Source: Roseovarius arcticus
GTDB taxonomy: Bacteria; Pseudomonadota; Alphaproteobacteria; Rhodobacterales; Rhodobacteraceae
DNA: 64,000 nucleotides
NCBI RefSeq assembly: GCF_006125015.1
Contig: NZ_SZZN01000001.1
Coordinates: 186,001 to 250,000, forward strand
Direction of reading: 5' to 3'
Position 1 is the stretch's first letter, and each line of letters starts with the position of its first letter. The notes below the pieces were generated by a model, which made no database searches, was not told the DNA's origin, and worked only from the letters and a program-made list of their open reading frames with translations. A program made the translations under genes and the position numbers. This document shows, piece after piece, positions 56,074 through 64,000 of this stretch.

Positions 56074-57078
56074 TCAGGCGCCGTCATCCATCATGGTCAG
56101 GACAATCTTGCCAACATGCTGCCCGCTATCCATTCGCGCATGTGCCTCCCGCACGTTTGCCAATGGATAGGTGGAATCAATCACAGGGTGCGCGGCGCCC
56201 TTGGCCAGCAGCGGCAGGACATTCTCCTCCAGTGCGCGGGCCAGCGCCGCCTTCATTTCGACAGGCCGGGCGCGCAGGGTCGATCCGGTCCATGTCAGCC
56301 GCTTGGTCAATAGCTGCAACATGTTCAGCTCTGCCTTTGGTGGCTTTTGAAATGCGATCTGCGCGATACGCCCGTCGATGGCCACCGCCTCGATATTGCG
56401 CTGCATGTAGTCGCCGCCAACCATGTCGAGGATCACTTCGGGACCATTGCCATCGGTGGCTTTCTTCGCCTCCGCGACGAAATCTGCGGTCTTGTAGTTG
56501 ATCGCGACGTCAGCGCCATTCTTGAGCGCAGCGGCACACTTGTCGTCGCTGCCACAGGTTACCAAGACCCGGCACCCCAGCGCCTTGGCCAGCAAGATTG
56601 TCGTGGTGCCGATGCCAGAGGTGCCGCCGTGGATCAAGATCGTCTCACCCGCCGTGAGGCCCGCGCGCTGGAACACGTTGGACCAGACCGTGAAATAAGT
56701 CTCGGGGATCGCGCCGGCCTCTATCATGCTGACGCCATCGGGCACAGGCAGCGCATTCGTCTCATGCACCACGGCCCATTCGGCGTATGCGCCGCTGGGC
56801 ACCAGCGCCATGACGCGGTCGCCTTTGGCAAAACGGGATGCGCCAGCGCCAAGCGCCTCGACAGTGCCCGCCAGTTCAAGGCCGAAGATATCGGATGCGC
56901 CGGGCGGCGGCGGATAGTTACCCTCGCGCTGCATCACGTCGGGGCGATTGACGCCTGCCGCATGGACGCGGATCAGGATCTGGCCATTACCGGGTGTGGG
57001 CCGCTCGGTCTGGATTACGTCCAGCACGTCGGGGCCGCCCGCGCCGCTGGCTATGACGGCTTGCATCATGTCGCTCAT
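56074..57078 (-). CDS. NAD(P)H quinone oxidoreductase-type zinc-independent MDR enzyme
   Basis: 334 residues from ATG 57076-57078, with GGAGGA upstream. It belongs to the quinone-oxidoreductase branch of the medium-chain dehydrogenases (PIG3/QOR type): MQREGNYPPPPGASDIFGLE, then LIHGGTSGIGTTTILLAKALG for NADPH. There is no zinc-ligand set. It reduces quinones or enones in the known members; here its role in the pathway is open. It is the first gene of the operon and is divergent from the GntR regulator. Confidence 0.92.
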   Translation of the reverse strand: MSDMMQAVIASGAGGPDVLDVIQTERPTPGNGQILIRVHAAGVNRPDVMQREGNYPPPPGASDIFGLELAGTVEALGAGASRFAKGDRVMALVPSGAYAEWAVVHETNALPVPDGVSMIEAGAIPETYFTVWSNVFQRAGLTAGETILIHGGTSGIGTTTILLAKALGCRVLVTCGSDDKCAAALKNGADVAINYKTADFVAEAKKATDGNGPEVILDMVGGDYMQRNIEAVAIDGRIAQIAFQKPPKAELNMLQLLTKRLTWTGSTLRARPVEMKAALARALEENVLPLLAKGAAHPVIDSTYPLANVREAHARMDSGQHVGKIVLTMMDDGA

Positions 57079-57237
57079 GTTGTTCCTCCGCTTCGGTATC
57101 CGCGCTGGGCATGTGCGTGCTCGCTCCCTCCCCGGAGCGGACAAGCGCCCTTTGAGCCGACCAGATCTTTGTGCGGTGACCCTCGCAAAGAGGGGCGTTG
57201 GCGCATAAGATCTAACATTGGGCACGGGTACGTTATT

Positions 57238-57247
57238 TGTTATAACA
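57238..57247. promoter_or_regulatory. Candidate GntR operator palindrome
   Basis: TGTTATAACA is a perfect 10-bp palindrome in the 192-base divergent region between the quinone oxidoreductase and GntR genes, 23 bases ahead of the GntR start. GntR/FadR-subfamily operators are short GT-N-AC dyads, so it is a natural candidate for binding by the adjacent regulator. Only symmetry and position support this. Confidence 0.5.
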
Positions 57248-57270
57248 GTGTAAGCCGAGGAGATGGGTAT

Positions 57271-57999
57271 TTGTCAACGCGCAGTTTGAAAAATGATATA
57301 AGCGGCGGAGATACCCATGCGTGGGCCATCCCGATTGCCAAGGAAAATCTAGGGGATAGAGCTTATCTTGCCCTGCGTGCCGCGCTGATGGGCGGGCAGC
57401 TGAAACCGGGTGAGAAATTACGATTGCGCCCCATGTCCAAGCGATTCGGCATCAGCGCGACCCCCATGCGCGAAGCATTTCTGCGGCTGGTTTCGCTGGA
57501 TGCGCTGGCGCTGGACGCGCGCGGCACCGCTATGGTGCCCGAACTGACGCTGGCCGAGCTGATGGAGATCCGCAACATCCGCATTGATCTAGAAGGGCGC
57601 GCTGCCGCTGCCGCCGCAACCCATGCGACGGCGGCGCAGATCGACATGCTTGACGATATGCACGCCCGCCTGTCACGCGCCTTTGATGCAGGCGATCACG
57701 CGCTGGCGATCGATCTGAACACACAGTTTCACCTGCTGCTCTGCCGTGCGGGCGGGATGCCTATCCTGTTAGAGATCGTCGAAAACTTGTGGGTCCGCTG
57801 CGGCCCGCTGCTGTCGCATCTTTATGATGGCGGAAATCCGTTTCACGAGGTTCATCCGCATCTGACGGTCATCGAGGGTCTGCGCGCGCGCGACCCGGAG
57901 GCAACACGCGCCGCGATCTGCCACGATATAGAGCATGGCGGTCAGGGCCTGCTACACCATGTCAAAAGTGCGGATACCCGCAGGGAGTTGGAAGACTAA
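57271..57999 (+). CDS. GntR-family transcriptional regulator (FadR/FCD subfamily)
   Basis: 242 residues if it starts at TTG 57271, which has GAGGAG eight bases upstream; no ATG or GTG is available ahead of the winged helix, and the open frame continues upstream without similarity. The HTH (about residues 25-90) reads GDRAYLALRAALMGGQLKPG, then SKRFGISATPMREAFLRLVS. The C-terminal FCD domain has the metal-ligand pattern in EIRNIRIDLEG (Arg/Asp), DLNTQFHLLLCR (His) and the later His residues HPHLTVIEGLR. It is divergent from the catabolic operon and probably represses it until the substrate or an intermediate binds. Confidence 0.9.
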   Translation: MSTRSLKNDISGGDTHAWAIPIAKENLGDRAYLALRAALMGGQLKPGEKLRLRPMSKRFGISATPMREAFLRLVSLDALALDARGTAMVPELTLAELMEIRNIRIDLEGRAAAAAATHATAAQIDMLDDMHARLSRAFDAGDHALAIDLNTQFHLLLCRAGGMPILLEIVENLWVRCGPLLSHLYDGGNPFHEVHPHLTVIEGLRARDPEATRAAICHDIEHGGQGLLHHVKSADTRRELED

Positions 58000-58197
58000 C
58001 ACCTGAGAGCGTCATTGATAGCCAGCCCTGTGGGTAGCGCGTGCCTAAATGATGTCCTGTTGGGGCTAAATTGTTGCACAACCACACTTAATTCGGGAAC
58101 TCTTGCGTTTTGGCTACTGGCCAAGCGGGATTGCTGCTAAGGCGGTCCGGACATGCATGAGAGCACCTGAATGCAATAAAGGTCGGGAGTGTGAGAC

Positions 58198-59478
58198 GTG
58201 CCTACGTTCACAATTGTAGACAAGGACAAGGATCCGCTTGGTCCTAATGAAATCAACGCCGGTGGCACGATCCACGTCAACGACGGCGATGTCTTTGTTT
58301 TTGACTCGACGGCGGATTCAAAGACGACGTTCCAATCCGCGAGCGGAAGCGTCACCGATTTCTCTGTCCAGATCAACGACAGCAATCCGAACAAGTTCGA
58401 CATCGACTTTAAGGATAATCTGAGCCCTACGATTACAATCGCCGACAACGCTGACCTGTCGGATATCAAGATTGATGCCGACAAGGCCGAGTCCGTTCAA
58501 TTGACGGCTGGGGATAACGTCACGCTGGGCGAATACAAAGGGTCCAAGGATGGCGCGGATACGCTCGTCATTGGTGACGACTTCACCACGTTATCCAAGC
58601 TAAAGACCGAAGGCGGCGACGATAGTATTTCTATCGGCGATCGCGCGAATATCGAAGAATTAGACACCGGCAAAGGCAACGACTCGATCACCATCGGCGA
58701 CGATTTCAATGGCAAGAAGATTAAGACCGACGATGGCGACGACATCATCCGGCTTGGCGCGAATGCCACTCTGGACGAAGTCGATGGTGGCAAGGGTAAC
58801 GATGTCCTGATCACACAGTCACCGGGTGTCACAGGCAAGAACACCGAGTCAATCAACGTTGTCTGCTTTGCGCGTGGGACATTAATCAGAACCGCGACGG
58901 GTGAGCGCCCTGTTGAGGACCTCGTTATCGGTGATTTGGTCCTCACCGCAGACAATGGTTTGCGACCAATCGGTTGGATCGGCGCGCGAGCGCTGTCCCA
59001 AACGGACCTGGAACAAAAGGCAGAGCTTCGCCCCATCCGTTTTCGCCAAGGTGCCCTTGGTGAGGGATTGCCTGCCATGGATCTGGTGGTTTCGCCCCAG
59101 CACCGAATTCTGTTTCGGTCACGGATTGCAGAGCGCATGTTTGGCAACCGAGAGGTTCTGGTGGCGGCCCGGATGATGTTGGGCCTGCCCGGCGTGGAAA
59201 TCGTGGAAACCAGCGATGGCGTTACCTATTTCCACTTTATGTTCGATGCCCATGAGGTGGTTTTTGCCAACAGTTCCCCGACCGAGAGCATGTTCGCCGG
59301 ACCGCAGGCGATCCTTGCCCTTGATGCCAAAGCGAGGGCGGAAATTGCAATGCTCTTTCCTGAGCTTCTGAGTGCTGACACGAAACCTGTCCCCGCGCGC
59401 CCGTTTCCCGGCAACGGACGCCTCGCCCGAAAGCTTGTCGACCGACATGTGGCCAACAACCGTTCGGTCGTCGCGTAG
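58198..59478 (+). CDS. Hint-domain protein with RTX-like acidic repeats
   Basis: 426 residues from GTG 58198 with GGGAG upstream. Residues 1-220 are acidic and Asp/Gly-rich; from about 115 they repeat units such as GGDDSISIGD, GKGNDSITIGDDF, DGDDIIRLGA and GGKGNDVLI, spaced like calcium-binding RTX nonapeptides but less regular. A Hint_2-type module follows from CFARGTLIRTATGERPVED through VVSPQHRILF to AHEVVFANSSPTESMFAGP. There is no N-terminal signal peptide; type I secretion is plausible for RTX proteins but unproved. It is a paralogue of the protein at 10167-11264. Confidence 0.85.
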   Translation: MPTFTIVDKDKDPLGPNEINAGGTIHVNDGDVFVFDSTADSKTTFQSASGSVTDFSVQINDSNPNKFDIDFKDNLSPTITIADNADLSDIKIDADKAESVQLTAGDNVTLGEYKGSKDGADTLVIGDDFTTLSKLKTEGGDDSISIGDRANIEELDTGKGNDSITIGDDFNGKKIKTDDGDDIIRLGANATLDEVDGGKGNDVLITQSPGVTGKNTESINVVCFARGTLIRTATGERPVEDLVIGDLVLTADNGLRPIGWIGARALSQTDLEQKAELRPIRFRQGALGEGLPAMDLVVSPQHRILFRSRIAERMFGNREVLVAARMMLGLPGVEIVETSDGVTYFHFMFDAHEVVFANSSPTESMFAGPQAILALDAKARAEIAMLFPELLSADTKPVPARPFPGNGRLARKLVDRHVANNRSVVA

Positions 59479-59641
59479 ACCTTTCCCTATTTTTGCCAAA
59501 CGGAAGTCCAGACCACTGTGATACGAGGCATCGGGCAACAGTCGCCTTGGGCCGCGCGTAGCCGCCTTTTCAGCAATTGCCATGCAATGCGTGCAGCGCT
59601 TGTGGGGTTATTAGCCACACGAAATTGGTATCTGCTTGTTG

Positions 59642-61975
59642 TCAGAGCTTCACACGTCTCAGCCGCAAGGCATTGGTAATTACTGAAACTGAGGACAGGC
59701 TCATCGCCGCGGCAGCGATCATCGGCGACAGAAGAAGCCCGAACACCGGGTAAAGAACGCCTGCGGCAATCGGCACGCCCAATGCGTTGTAGGCGAAGGC
59801 GAAAAACAGGTTCTGCTTGATGTTGCGGATGGTTGCACGGGCGAGGATGCGCGCTTTGACGATGCCATTCAAATCACCGCCGAGCAGCGTGATCCCAGCA
59901 CTCTCTACCGCCACGTCAGCCCCGGTCCCCATCGCAAGGCCCACATCGGCAGCGGCCAGTGCGGGGGCGTCATTGACGCCGTCCCCGGCCATCGCGACCT
60001 TGTGTCCCTTAGCATGCAGTTCGTCGACCAGTTTCTTCTTGTCCTCGGGCAGCACGCCCGCGCGAACGTCGTCAATACCAAGCTGCGCGGCCACGGCTTT
60101 TGCAGTCCGCTCATTGTCGCCCGTCGCCATAATGACCCGCATCCCAGCCTCGTGCAGCGCGCGGATAGCTTCTGCGGTGCTGTCTTTGATCGGATCGGCA
60201 ACGGCGACGATGCCGACAATCGCGCCATCCACTGCCACAAACATTGCCGTCTTGCCGTCAATGCGCAGCGCATCGGCCTTTGCTTCGGCCTCGTCTGTGC
60301 CAAGCGACAACTCCTGCATCATTGCGCTATTGCCAAGAGCCACGTCGCGTCCATTGACGCGTCCCCGCACGCCCTTGCCAGTGACGGCCTCGAACCCTTC
60401 GGTATCGCCCGCCGTGACGCCGCGTTCCTTCGCGCCGTCGACGACAGCCTCTGCAAGCGGATGTTCAGAGCCCTTCTCGAGCGCGGCGGCAAGCGTGAGG
60501 ATTGCGCTTTCGTCCTCATTTGCCAGCACCACGACATCAGTCAACTTGGGCTTGCCCATTGTGAGCGTGCCGGTCTTGTCGACAATCAGCGTATCAACCC
60601 CTGCCATCCGTTCCAGCGCTTCGGCATCCTTGATCAGCACGCCCGCTTGCGCCCCGCGTCCGGCCGCAGTCGTGATCGAGATCGGCGTAGCCAGCCCAAG
60701 GGCGCAAGGACAGGCGATGATGAGCACCGAGACAGCCGACGCGATGGCAAAGACCAGCGCGGGTTGCGGTCCCCAGATCAGCCATGCCCCAAACGCCAGA
60801 ACGGCGATCGCCACGACCGTGGGCACAAAGTAGCCGGCCACACGGTCGGCCATCCCTTGGATCGGCGCCCGCGATCTGCGCGCATTCGATACCATCTCGA
60901 CGATCTGGCTCAACATGGTATCGGCGCCTACCCGGGCCGCCTCGATCACGAGCGATCCGTTCTTGTTGATGGTGCCGCCAGTTACGCGATCGCCCGGCCC
61001 CTTTTCCACCGGCAGCGGCTCGCCTGTGATCAGGCTTTCATCGACGGATGATGTGCCATCGACCACCTCAGCATCCACCGGCACCGCATCGCCCGGCCGC
61101 ACTCGCAGCCGGTCGCCAACGACGATATTCTCTAGTGGTGCGTCGTATTCCGACCCATCTGGCAATATCCGCCGGGCCGTCTTGGGTGATAGGTCGAGTA
61201 GCGCGCGAATTGCATCGCCCGTCCGCTCGCGGGCCCGCAGTTCAAGCACTTGCCCAACGAAAACCAGAGCGATGATCACAACAGCAGCCTCAAAATAGGT
61301 GCCGACAGCATCACCCATCCGATAAATCTCGGGAAAGACGCCCGGAAGGAAAGTCGCTACCAGCGAATAAGCATAGGCCGCGCCAACCCCGAGCGAAATC
61401 AGCGTCCACATATTCGGCGAACGGTTCAGGATCGATGACCACCCCCGTTTGAAAAAGGGGAGGGCGGCCCAGAGCACAATGGGCGTGGCGAGCACAAATT
61501 CGATCCAGACAGCGGTGCGATGCCCGACCCAGTCGCGCACCGGAAAACCGACCATTTCGCCCATCGTCAGGATGATCAGCGGCACGGCTGCCGCCGCGCT
61601 GATCCACATACGGCGGGTGAAATCGATCAATTCGCCGCTGGGCTCATCCGAGGGCACCATCGGCTCCAGCGCCATGCCACAAATCGGGCAGTCACCGGGC
61701 GCATCGCGCACTATTTCGGGATGCATCGGGCAGGTATATTGTGTCCCGGCAGGGGCGCTGTCCCCCCGATCCGCAGCATTTCCCGAGACATAGTAGAACG
61801 GATCAGCATTGAATTTGGTCTCGCATTTCTCAGAGCAGAACCAATAGGTTTCGCCGCCCCCCTCGACATGTCTGCTTTCGGGTTTCATCGCGACGGCCAT
61901 GCCGCAGACTGGGTCCTTTGCGCTCTCGACCCCATCTGGATTGGTGGATTTCGCGTCGTGGTGGTCGTGTTCCAT
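59642..61975 (-). CDS. copA: Copper-exporting P-type ATPase (CopA type) with YHS and metal-binding N-terminus
   Basis: 777 residues. Instead of the usual HMA repeats, the N-terminus has a His-rich start (MEHDHHD), a YHS domain ([22 protein letters not shown]) and a second Cys/His module ([21 protein letters not shown]). Then come eight helices with the metal-site [12 protein letters not shown], the phosphorylated Asp in [10 protein letters not shown], the P1B-specific [10 protein letters not shown] and the hinge [10 protein letters not shown]. It expels Cu+ from the cytoplasm at ATP cost. The upstream dyad suggests copper control by a MerR/CueR-type activator. It is transcribed toward the Hint gene. 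Confidence 0.95.
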   Translation of the reverse strand: MEHDHHDAKSTNPDGVESAKDPVCGMAVAMKPESRHVEGGGETYWFCSEKCETKFNADPFYYVSGNAADRGDSAPAGTQYTCPMHPEIVRDAPGDCPICGMALEPMVPSDEPSGELIDFTRRMWISAAAAVPLIILTMGEMVGFPVRDWVGHRTAVWIEFVLATPIVLWAALPFFKRGWSSILNRSPNMWTLISLGVGAAYAYSLVATFLPGVFPEIYRMGDAVGTYFEAAVVIIALVFVGQVLELRARERTGDAIRALLDLSPKTARRILPDGSEYDAPLENIVVGDRLRVRPGDAVPVDAEVVDGTSSVDESLITGEPLPVEKGPGDRVTGGTINKNGSLVIEAARVGADTMLSQIVEMVSNARRSRAPIQGMADRVAGYFVPTVVAIAVLAFGAWLIWGPQPALVFAIASAVSVLIIACPCALGLATPISITTAAGRGAQAGVLIKDAEALERMAGVDTLIVDKTGTLTMGKPKLTDVVVLANEDESAILTLAAALEKGSEHPLAEAVVDGAKERGVTAGDTEGFEAVTGKGVRGRVNGRDVALGNSAMMQELSLGTDEAEAKADALRIDGKTAMFVAVDGAIVGIVAVADPIKDSTAEAIRALHEAGMRVIMATGDNERTAKAVAAQLGIDDVRAGVLPEDKKKLVDELHAKGHKVAMAGDGVNDAPALAAADVGLAMGTGADVAVESAGITLLGGDLNGIVKARILARATIRNIKQNLFFAFAYNALGVPIAAGVLYPVFGLLLSPMIAAAAMSLSSVSVITNALRLRRVKL

Positions 61976-62587
61976 GGCCTGCCAACTTCCTTCTGATTCG
62001 CTTTAGGCTGGGGCATCCAGCGACTGGAAGCTCAAGCCTTTTTTCAGCGATGGTCGCGATTGCCACCCCTTATCGCAGCTCGTGAGAAAAGAACGCGCTC
62101 GAACAGAAGCGTCGCCGCTGTTCTCGCCTGTCTCTCACCGCAAGGATGACAAGGGGCGCCAGCGTCAGCGCACTTAGCCCGATGGCCACCCAAGCAGACT
62201 GCGCGGGCTCTTCACTGGCGGCTTCACTTCCGCAATGGGCGAGGACGAACCTGGGATAATTTCCGCGGGGGTCGCTAACGCAAAACGCCAGAACTACAGA
62301 AGGCTGAGTCCAGTGGCGTAACTTACAAAGTCAAAAGAGAGGAGCGACATCAATCGACTGGCGAAAACTGTCAGGGTTAGGCACGGGGCTGTTTGCGACT
62401 GAATAGCCTGTGCTGCGGCCGCAATGATCTCTGCCAGAAGCGTGTTCAGTCTGCGCGATGTGTAAATTCGTTGCGTTGAATACCAGCGTCGTTTCTGCGG
62501 GCTTTGCCGAACTCCGAAATCACTGATCCCCAAACGTCAGGAAAATTGGAGACAAGTAACCAGGTACAGGAATGTTGGCGCGTGATT
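61976..62587. other. 612-base region without a confident gene
   Basis: Besides the copA promoter it has no start-to-stop gene I accept. On the minus strand a frame open from 62330 down to a TAA at 62070-62072 has no ATG, but reads like a protein tail with one membrane helix (WVAIGLSALTLAPLVILAV) followed by RDRREQRRR. Just upstream, a 79-codon frame (62294-62533) is also protein-like (LLAEIIAAAAQAIQSQTAPC). Together they may be remnants of a decayed gene. I see no RNA gene. Confidence 0.5.
62012..62035 (-). promoter_or_regulatory. MerR/CueR-like operator and -35 box upstream of copA
   Basis: On the minus strand TTGAGC (62035-62030) is followed by GCTTCCAG-TCG-CTGGATGC (62031-62013), an 8-bp inverted repeat with one mismatch, closely like CueR/HMRR sites (ACCTTCCAG...CTGGAAGGT). 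The position directly ahead of copA (36 bases) fits. A clear -10 at the expected 19-20-base spacing is not obvious; CCTAAA begins 22 bases after the -35. Confidence 0.65.
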
Positions 62588-63412
62588 TCAGATTGGTTTT
62601 AGCGCGTCTATCAGCGTGCTTGCGATCCGGCCTTCCGCAAGGCTTTGAATGTAGTTTTTACGGCGTTCCACGAAGTCAGCACCAAGAACCACTTCGTTCG
62701 CTTGCCTTTGAGCGGCTGTAGATACCTTTCCAGACAGCTTATTCTGCCGAGCCAGTTCCAAATGAGCGCCAGTCTCGTCCTCAACGGAAAGAACTTCGAA
62801 CCCTCCAGTCCTGAAAACATCGATAAGAGTTTCGCGCGTGTGAAGGTGGCTGCCCTCAACGCTCCGCGCCCAAGGTAAGGGGTAATGCGGATCGCCCGCC
62901 AACTGGGTTACCTCGGTCCAAAGCAACCTGCCTCCCGGCTTCAAAACGCGGAAGCATTCGCCTACCACTGCCACCTTGTCCGGTAGGTTCATCCCAACAT
63001 AGAAGCTGTAGGCGTGGTCAAAAGTATCGGCGGCGAACGGAAGATTTGCGGCGTCGGCCTCAACGAATGTGAGCAGATCGCCGAGGTTACACAAAGTGGA
63101 AATTTCTTTCGCCGCCAAAATGAAATCCGGCGTCAGATCGATGCCAGTAATGCGACAGCCAAAAGTGGTTGCAAAGTAGCGAGCCGGTCCGCCGATGCCT
63201 GCCCCGATATCCAAAAGGTGGGCATCTTTCGCCGGATGAAGTCTTGCAGCGTGCTCTTGCGTCGCCAGCAATTCTCGGCCGTGCAGTTGGTCAAATGAAA
63301 AGACTTGATTTGCCGTCAGCGCTGCGCCCTCGTCATGGGACCGGGGGACTGCGGCAAGGATACGCGCCACGATATCGGTCGCGCCATAGTGCTCTCGAAC
63401 CGAGAGCGTCAT
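62588..63412 (-). CDS. SAM-dependent methyltransferase (class I, sarcosine/dimethylglycine type)
   Basis: 274 residues. Motif I LLDIGAGIGGPARYFATTFG binds SAM; motif II region is LTFVEADAANLPFAADTFDHAYSFY (seen in part), followed by ECFRVLKPGGRLLWTEV. The layout and the N-terminal SFDQLHGRELLATQEHAARL recall glycine/sarcosine and ubiquinone-type methyltransferases, but the substrate is not determined. Its start overlaps the end of the following HAH-motif membrane gene by 4 bases. Confidence 0.88.
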   Translation of the reverse strand: MTLSVREHYGATDIVARILAAVPRSHDEGAALTANQVFSFDQLHGRELLATQEHAARLHPAKDAHLLDIGAGIGGPARYFATTFGCRITGIDLTPDFILAAKEISTLCNLGDLLTFVEADAANLPFAADTFDHAYSFYVGMNLPDKVAVVGECFRVLKPGGRLLWTEVTQLAGDPHYPLPWARSVEGSHLHTRETLIDVFRTGGFEVLSVEDETGAHLELARQNKLSGKVSTAAQRQANEVVLGADFVERRKNYIQSLAEGRIASTLIDALKPI

Positions 63413-63804
63413 GAAGCGAGACCCTGCCGGGCAGTCGGCTTTTCTTCCTTGGCTCCGGCGAACATCCAGAACATCAGTAGCGTACTCAAAACGACGATTA
63501 TGGATCCTGGAGGAGCCAGTACCCCTCCACCGCCATTGTCGATGTCATACTTTCCAGCCACCAAGACAACTGCGCCGATTTGGTAGAGTGCGAACTGCGG
63601 CATGGCCAATCTGTTTTCCAACAGTGATGGCCAGTTGCGATAAATGAGACCGAATAACACGGAAACTACGAACCCGAGTAAGTTGGCGTGTGCGTGTGAG
63701 TTGGAAAACTGCAACTGATCAGTGATGCCAAGATAGACCCCGAACACCATCCCAAGGATCAGCCAAACGAAACCTGCACTTATATAGAGACGATCAATCT
63801 TCAC
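63409..63804 (-). CDS. Small membrane protein with an HAH motif, heme-copper oxidase subunit I-like
   Basis: 131 residues from GTG 63802-63804 (VKIDRLYISAGFVWLILG), which has an AAGG just upstream; an earlier start would add 13 residues. Four hydrophobic helices. The block SNSHAHANLLGFVVSVLFGLIYR is the conserved histidine-rich signature of a family of small proteins related to one part of cytochrome oxidase subunit I, of unknown function. It is the first gene of a unit with the methyltransferase, overlapping it by 4 bases. Only 196 bases, with no gene, remain to the window end. Confidence 0.78.
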   Translation of the reverse strand: MKIDRLYISAGFVWLILGMVFGVYLGITDQLQFSNSHAHANLLGFVVSVLFGLIYRNWPSLLENRLAMPQFALYQIGAVVLVAGKYDIDNGGGGVLAPPGSIIVVLSTLLMFWMFAGAKEEKPTARQGLAS

Positions 63805-64000
63805 GACCTTACACTCCCATTTTAGAAGCTGGCCGCTGGTCACGTATTAAGGAACGTGGTCAGACAGTTTCACAATTGATGCGCTTGATTCAGAATTATG
63901 GCAATTCAAATCTTAGGCCAGACTTTATTACAAGATCGACAGCCACACCAATCGGAACCCGCGAAACGTCCACACATGATCACAACAAAGTTGGTCGCCG

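Noticed and set aside
56347..57270. The open frame that continues upstream of the GntR gene to give 550 codons
   Set aside because: It runs antisense through the quinone oxidoreductase and lacks similarity; the winged helix begins only after 57300, so the true start is near 57271.
59817..60833. A 338-codon open frame opposite copA
   Set aside because: Ser/Ala/Thr-rich antisense of a well-defined ATPase; no motif.

Overview
The window looks like a chromosomal segment from an alphaproteobacterium of the Rhodobacteraceae, most likely the Roseobacter group. The evidence is the high G+C content, the family mix (DUF983, DUF2461, DUF3572, DUF4153 and DUF1989 proteins, Hint-domain proteins, a PleD-like GGDEF protein next to DUF3572, a fused MrpA-MrpB antiporter subunit, an HNOB/HNOBA pair) and the protein sequences themselves. 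The species cannot be named from this sequence alone. No rRNA, CRISPR array, transposase, integrase or plasmid replication gene was seen.

Layout. 1-6.5 kb is core: mreB (cut by the window edge), a small zinc-ribbon-like membrane protein, a DUF1989 protein, a GNAT, ctaD with a clear terminator, an HdeA-like periplasmic protein, lipB and tRNA-Leu(GAG). 6.5-9.3 kb holds a LuxR-type regulator and a divergent, cysteine-rich secreted protein directly behind the tRNA; an 11-bp copy of the tRNA T-arm sequence lies at the far side, so this may be a small inserted segment. 9.4-26.8 kb is a mosaic of housekeeping and accessory genes: DUF2461, a first Hint-domain protein, tig, metG, an MFS transporter, an aldo/keto reductase, an XRE regulator with a palindrome at its start, DUF2061 plus a fatty acid desaturase, EamA exporters, a Nudix hydrolase, DUF983, a PleD-like cyclase whose receiver domain has lost its phosphorylation residues, DUF3572, a HAD phosphatase and an MttB-family methyltransferase.

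26.8-30.1 kb is a thiamine-precursor salvage operon (thiY-tenA-thiZ-thiX) behind a TPP riboswitch. 30.3-33.8 kb carries a DUF4153 membrane protein and a two-gene H-NOX-type signalling unit: an HNOB-fold protein with proline where the heme-ligating histidine is expected, and an HNOBA-GGDEF cyclase. 33.8-39.8 kb is a complete Mrp Na+/H+ antiporter operon, with a large PAS hybrid histidine kinase immediately upstream.

42.9-58.0 kb is the most distinctive region: twelve genes on the minus strand, tightly spaced or overlapping. They encode a quinone oxidoreductase, a branched-chain-amino-acid-type ABC transporter (substrate-binding protein, LivH, a fused LivM-LivG, LivF), three SDR dehydrogenases, an AroE-fold enzyme with an altered substrate pocket, an FAD-linked D-2-hydroxyacid dehydrogenase type enzyme, a GMC oxidoreductase and a fused E1 alpha-beta TPP enzyme with no E2 or E3 nearby. 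A divergent GntR regulator, apparently starting at TTG, sits at the head beside a perfect palindrome. I read this as an inducible uptake-and-oxidation pathway for an unidentified hydroxylated, possibly cyclic, carbon compound. It is the best candidate here for an undescribed system.

58.2-64 kb holds a second Hint-domain protein with RTX-like repeats, a copper-exporting P-type ATPase with a MerR/CueR-like operator but no cueR, a non-coding or decayed stretch, a SAM methyltransferase and a small membrane protein with an HAH motif.
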